Assembly: GCA_028564675.1 (NCBI GenBank)
Contig: JAOVVO010000221.1
Span: 1-64,000, forward strand
Reading direction: 5' to 3'
DNA length: 64,000 bases
From: Onchocerca lupi
Taxonomy: Eukaryota; Nematoda; Chromadorea; Rhabditida; Onchocercidae
Shown here piece after piece: positions 63,201-64,000 of this stretch. The notes beneath the pieces were generated by a model. The model was given only the letters and a program-made list of their open reading frames with translations, was not told the origin of the DNA and ran no database searches. Every line of letters begins with the position of its first letter. Position 1 is the first letter of the stretch. Both the position numbers and the translations under genes were made by a program.

Positions 63201-63894
63201 TGCGAAATACTTTTTGGATTAATATATTTGTTGGAGACGGAATATTATATCATTAGAAAATTAAATATCAATCATTATAGTTGTCCAGAATTGAGAACAC
63301 TTGGTTTATCATTCAATAAATATATGGATGACGAAGCTATGCCATTTATTATTAATAATTTCAAGTGAATAAATTTTCCCTTTTAATTATATTTTAATTG
63401 TTAATTTTCTTCTTAAAATTTTCATTCTTTTTATTAAACAAAGCTGAATTTTCATTTTACCATTTTGAGAATCAATTTGGTATTGAAAAGTAAACTTCAA
63501 TTCATATTTCATACATTGCGATTTGCAGGTCTGGAATATTAAAATATTTTTTTTTTAAAAATAATAACTCTAAAAAGCCAGCGGATAAGTTCATATCTAA
63601 AACAATTAGATTAGAATCTTTGATGTGTTAATCATCTTGAAACAGTTTTGAAGTGAAATATTTACATGGCAATCTACATTGTAAGAAAAACAAATAATAT
63701 TTCTTTTTTTCAGACATTTAGTTTTTTTGGATTTAAGCCATCTTGGAGATTGCTATAAGGATGAAGTTTGGAATAATTTAAACAACGATAATTTGCCTAA
63801 TTTACATCTCCTCAAACTTCATGGAAATAAAGTAATCGTGTATACAGGAAATGGATATGACTCACTTGAATATCGTTCAAAATTAAATGAATAA
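60276..63894 (+). CDS. F-box / leucine-rich-repeat protein
   Basis: An F-box protein with LRR-like C-terminus, predicted substrate adaptor of an SCF (Skp1-cullin-F-box) ubiquitin ligase. Exons: 60276-60364, 60542-60644, 60744-60797, 60913-61107, 61367-61490, 61653-61732, 61959-62158, 62394-62562, 62889 to about 63086, 63281-63364 and 63714-63894. All joins close in phase except the one between the ninth and tenth listed exons, where a 19-base exon at 63165-63183 may intervene. The F-box (about residues 83-125) reads INDLPNDILLIIFDYCHPID then LIHCFSLVSRRWNYLANHS. LRR-like segments include LRKLCIHCSVFLPS, NVIHLDIGSF, LTELHLGHC, LKRFSLAACFY, LEELRMNYDCDD, LRTLGLSFNKYMDDEAM and LVFLDLSHLGDCYKDEVW. 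The start ATG is two bases after a long poly(T)-AG acceptor, consistent with spliced-leader addition. The F-box gives function class; the target is unknown. Confidence 0.85.
61111..61205. repeat. three-copy ~33-bp tandem repeat in F-box gene intron 4
   Basis: The unit ttttatgcaacgatttttct, followed by gcctagtaata, occurs three times with small changes directly after the donor of exon 4. The first copy begins within a few bases of the splice site. Confidence 0.85.
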
Positions 63895-64000
63895 CATTCA
63901 GTTCTTATTTTGATGGATAGAATTTGCAAAATTACAAACTTAACTAATTTTCTGATATTTTTAAACTTTTATGCATAATCGAGAATAATTGCAATCGACT

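Noticed and set aside
1..64000. CRISPR arrays, rRNA genes, bacterial-type operons
   Set aside because: None seen. The repeats present are tandem or dispersed eukaryotic types, and the genes are intron-rich.

Overview
The window looks like a nematode chromosome segment, most probably from a filarial or other spirurid worm. It is very AT-rich, with many long poly(T)/poly(A) runs. Its genes are split into small exons by introns ending in T-rich TTTCAG-type acceptors. Several start codons lie a few bases behind such an acceptor with no upstream exon, the arrangement expected of spliced-leader trans-splicing. A decayed copy of mitochondrial nad5 is T-rich and reads AGA as Ser, as nematode mtDNA does. 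The species assignment is inference.

Layout. 1-4.1 kb: no gene seen. 4.1-10.2 kb, minus strand: an AKTIP/Fused-toes homologue (inactive E2-like protein), with an unrelated repeat-protein fragment inside one intron; upstream of it on the same strand, an unidentified 193-residue membrane protein. 11.7-13.8 kb, plus: VPS72/YL1 (histone H2A.Z exchange). 16.0-20.6 kb, minus: splicing factor SF3B2/SAP145, complete in 13 exons. 20.6-34.3 kb: gene-poor, with a tandem repeat, decayed retroelement pieces and an LTR-like repeat. 34.3-39.4 kb, plus: a HtrL/YibB-family protein with a long Ser/Thr-rich N-terminal region and one GC-AG intron. 39.4-50.1 kb: repeat-rich, with a small inverted repeat, a MITE relative abutting a 1.8-kb foldback element with ~700-bp inverted arms, and two LTR-like copies. 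50.1-54.6 kb, plus: an ANKS3 homologue (ankyrin + SAM; the C. elegans counterpart is MLT-3). 56.1-57.0 kb: nuclear copy of nad5. 57.2-57.7 kb: an intact-looking MITE with TA flanks. 60.3-63.9 kb, plus: an F-box/leucine-rich-repeat protein.

The recognised genes are mostly conserved housekeeping or developmental genes: chromatin remodelling, splicing, vesicle/telomere adaptor, moulting/ciliary scaffold and ubiquitin-ligase adaptor. They do not form one pathway. The orphan membrane protein and the AKTIP homologue are on the same strand ~0.9 kb apart and could share a transcript, which is inference. The unusual material is in the gaps and introns: the foldback element with a thrombospondin-like fragment in its core, the in-frame repeat-protein fragment inside the AKTIP intron, the LTR family with recognisable CCAAT, TATA and polyA signals, and the nad5 insertion. 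Exon joins were checked by hand for phase; the few that do not close are stated.
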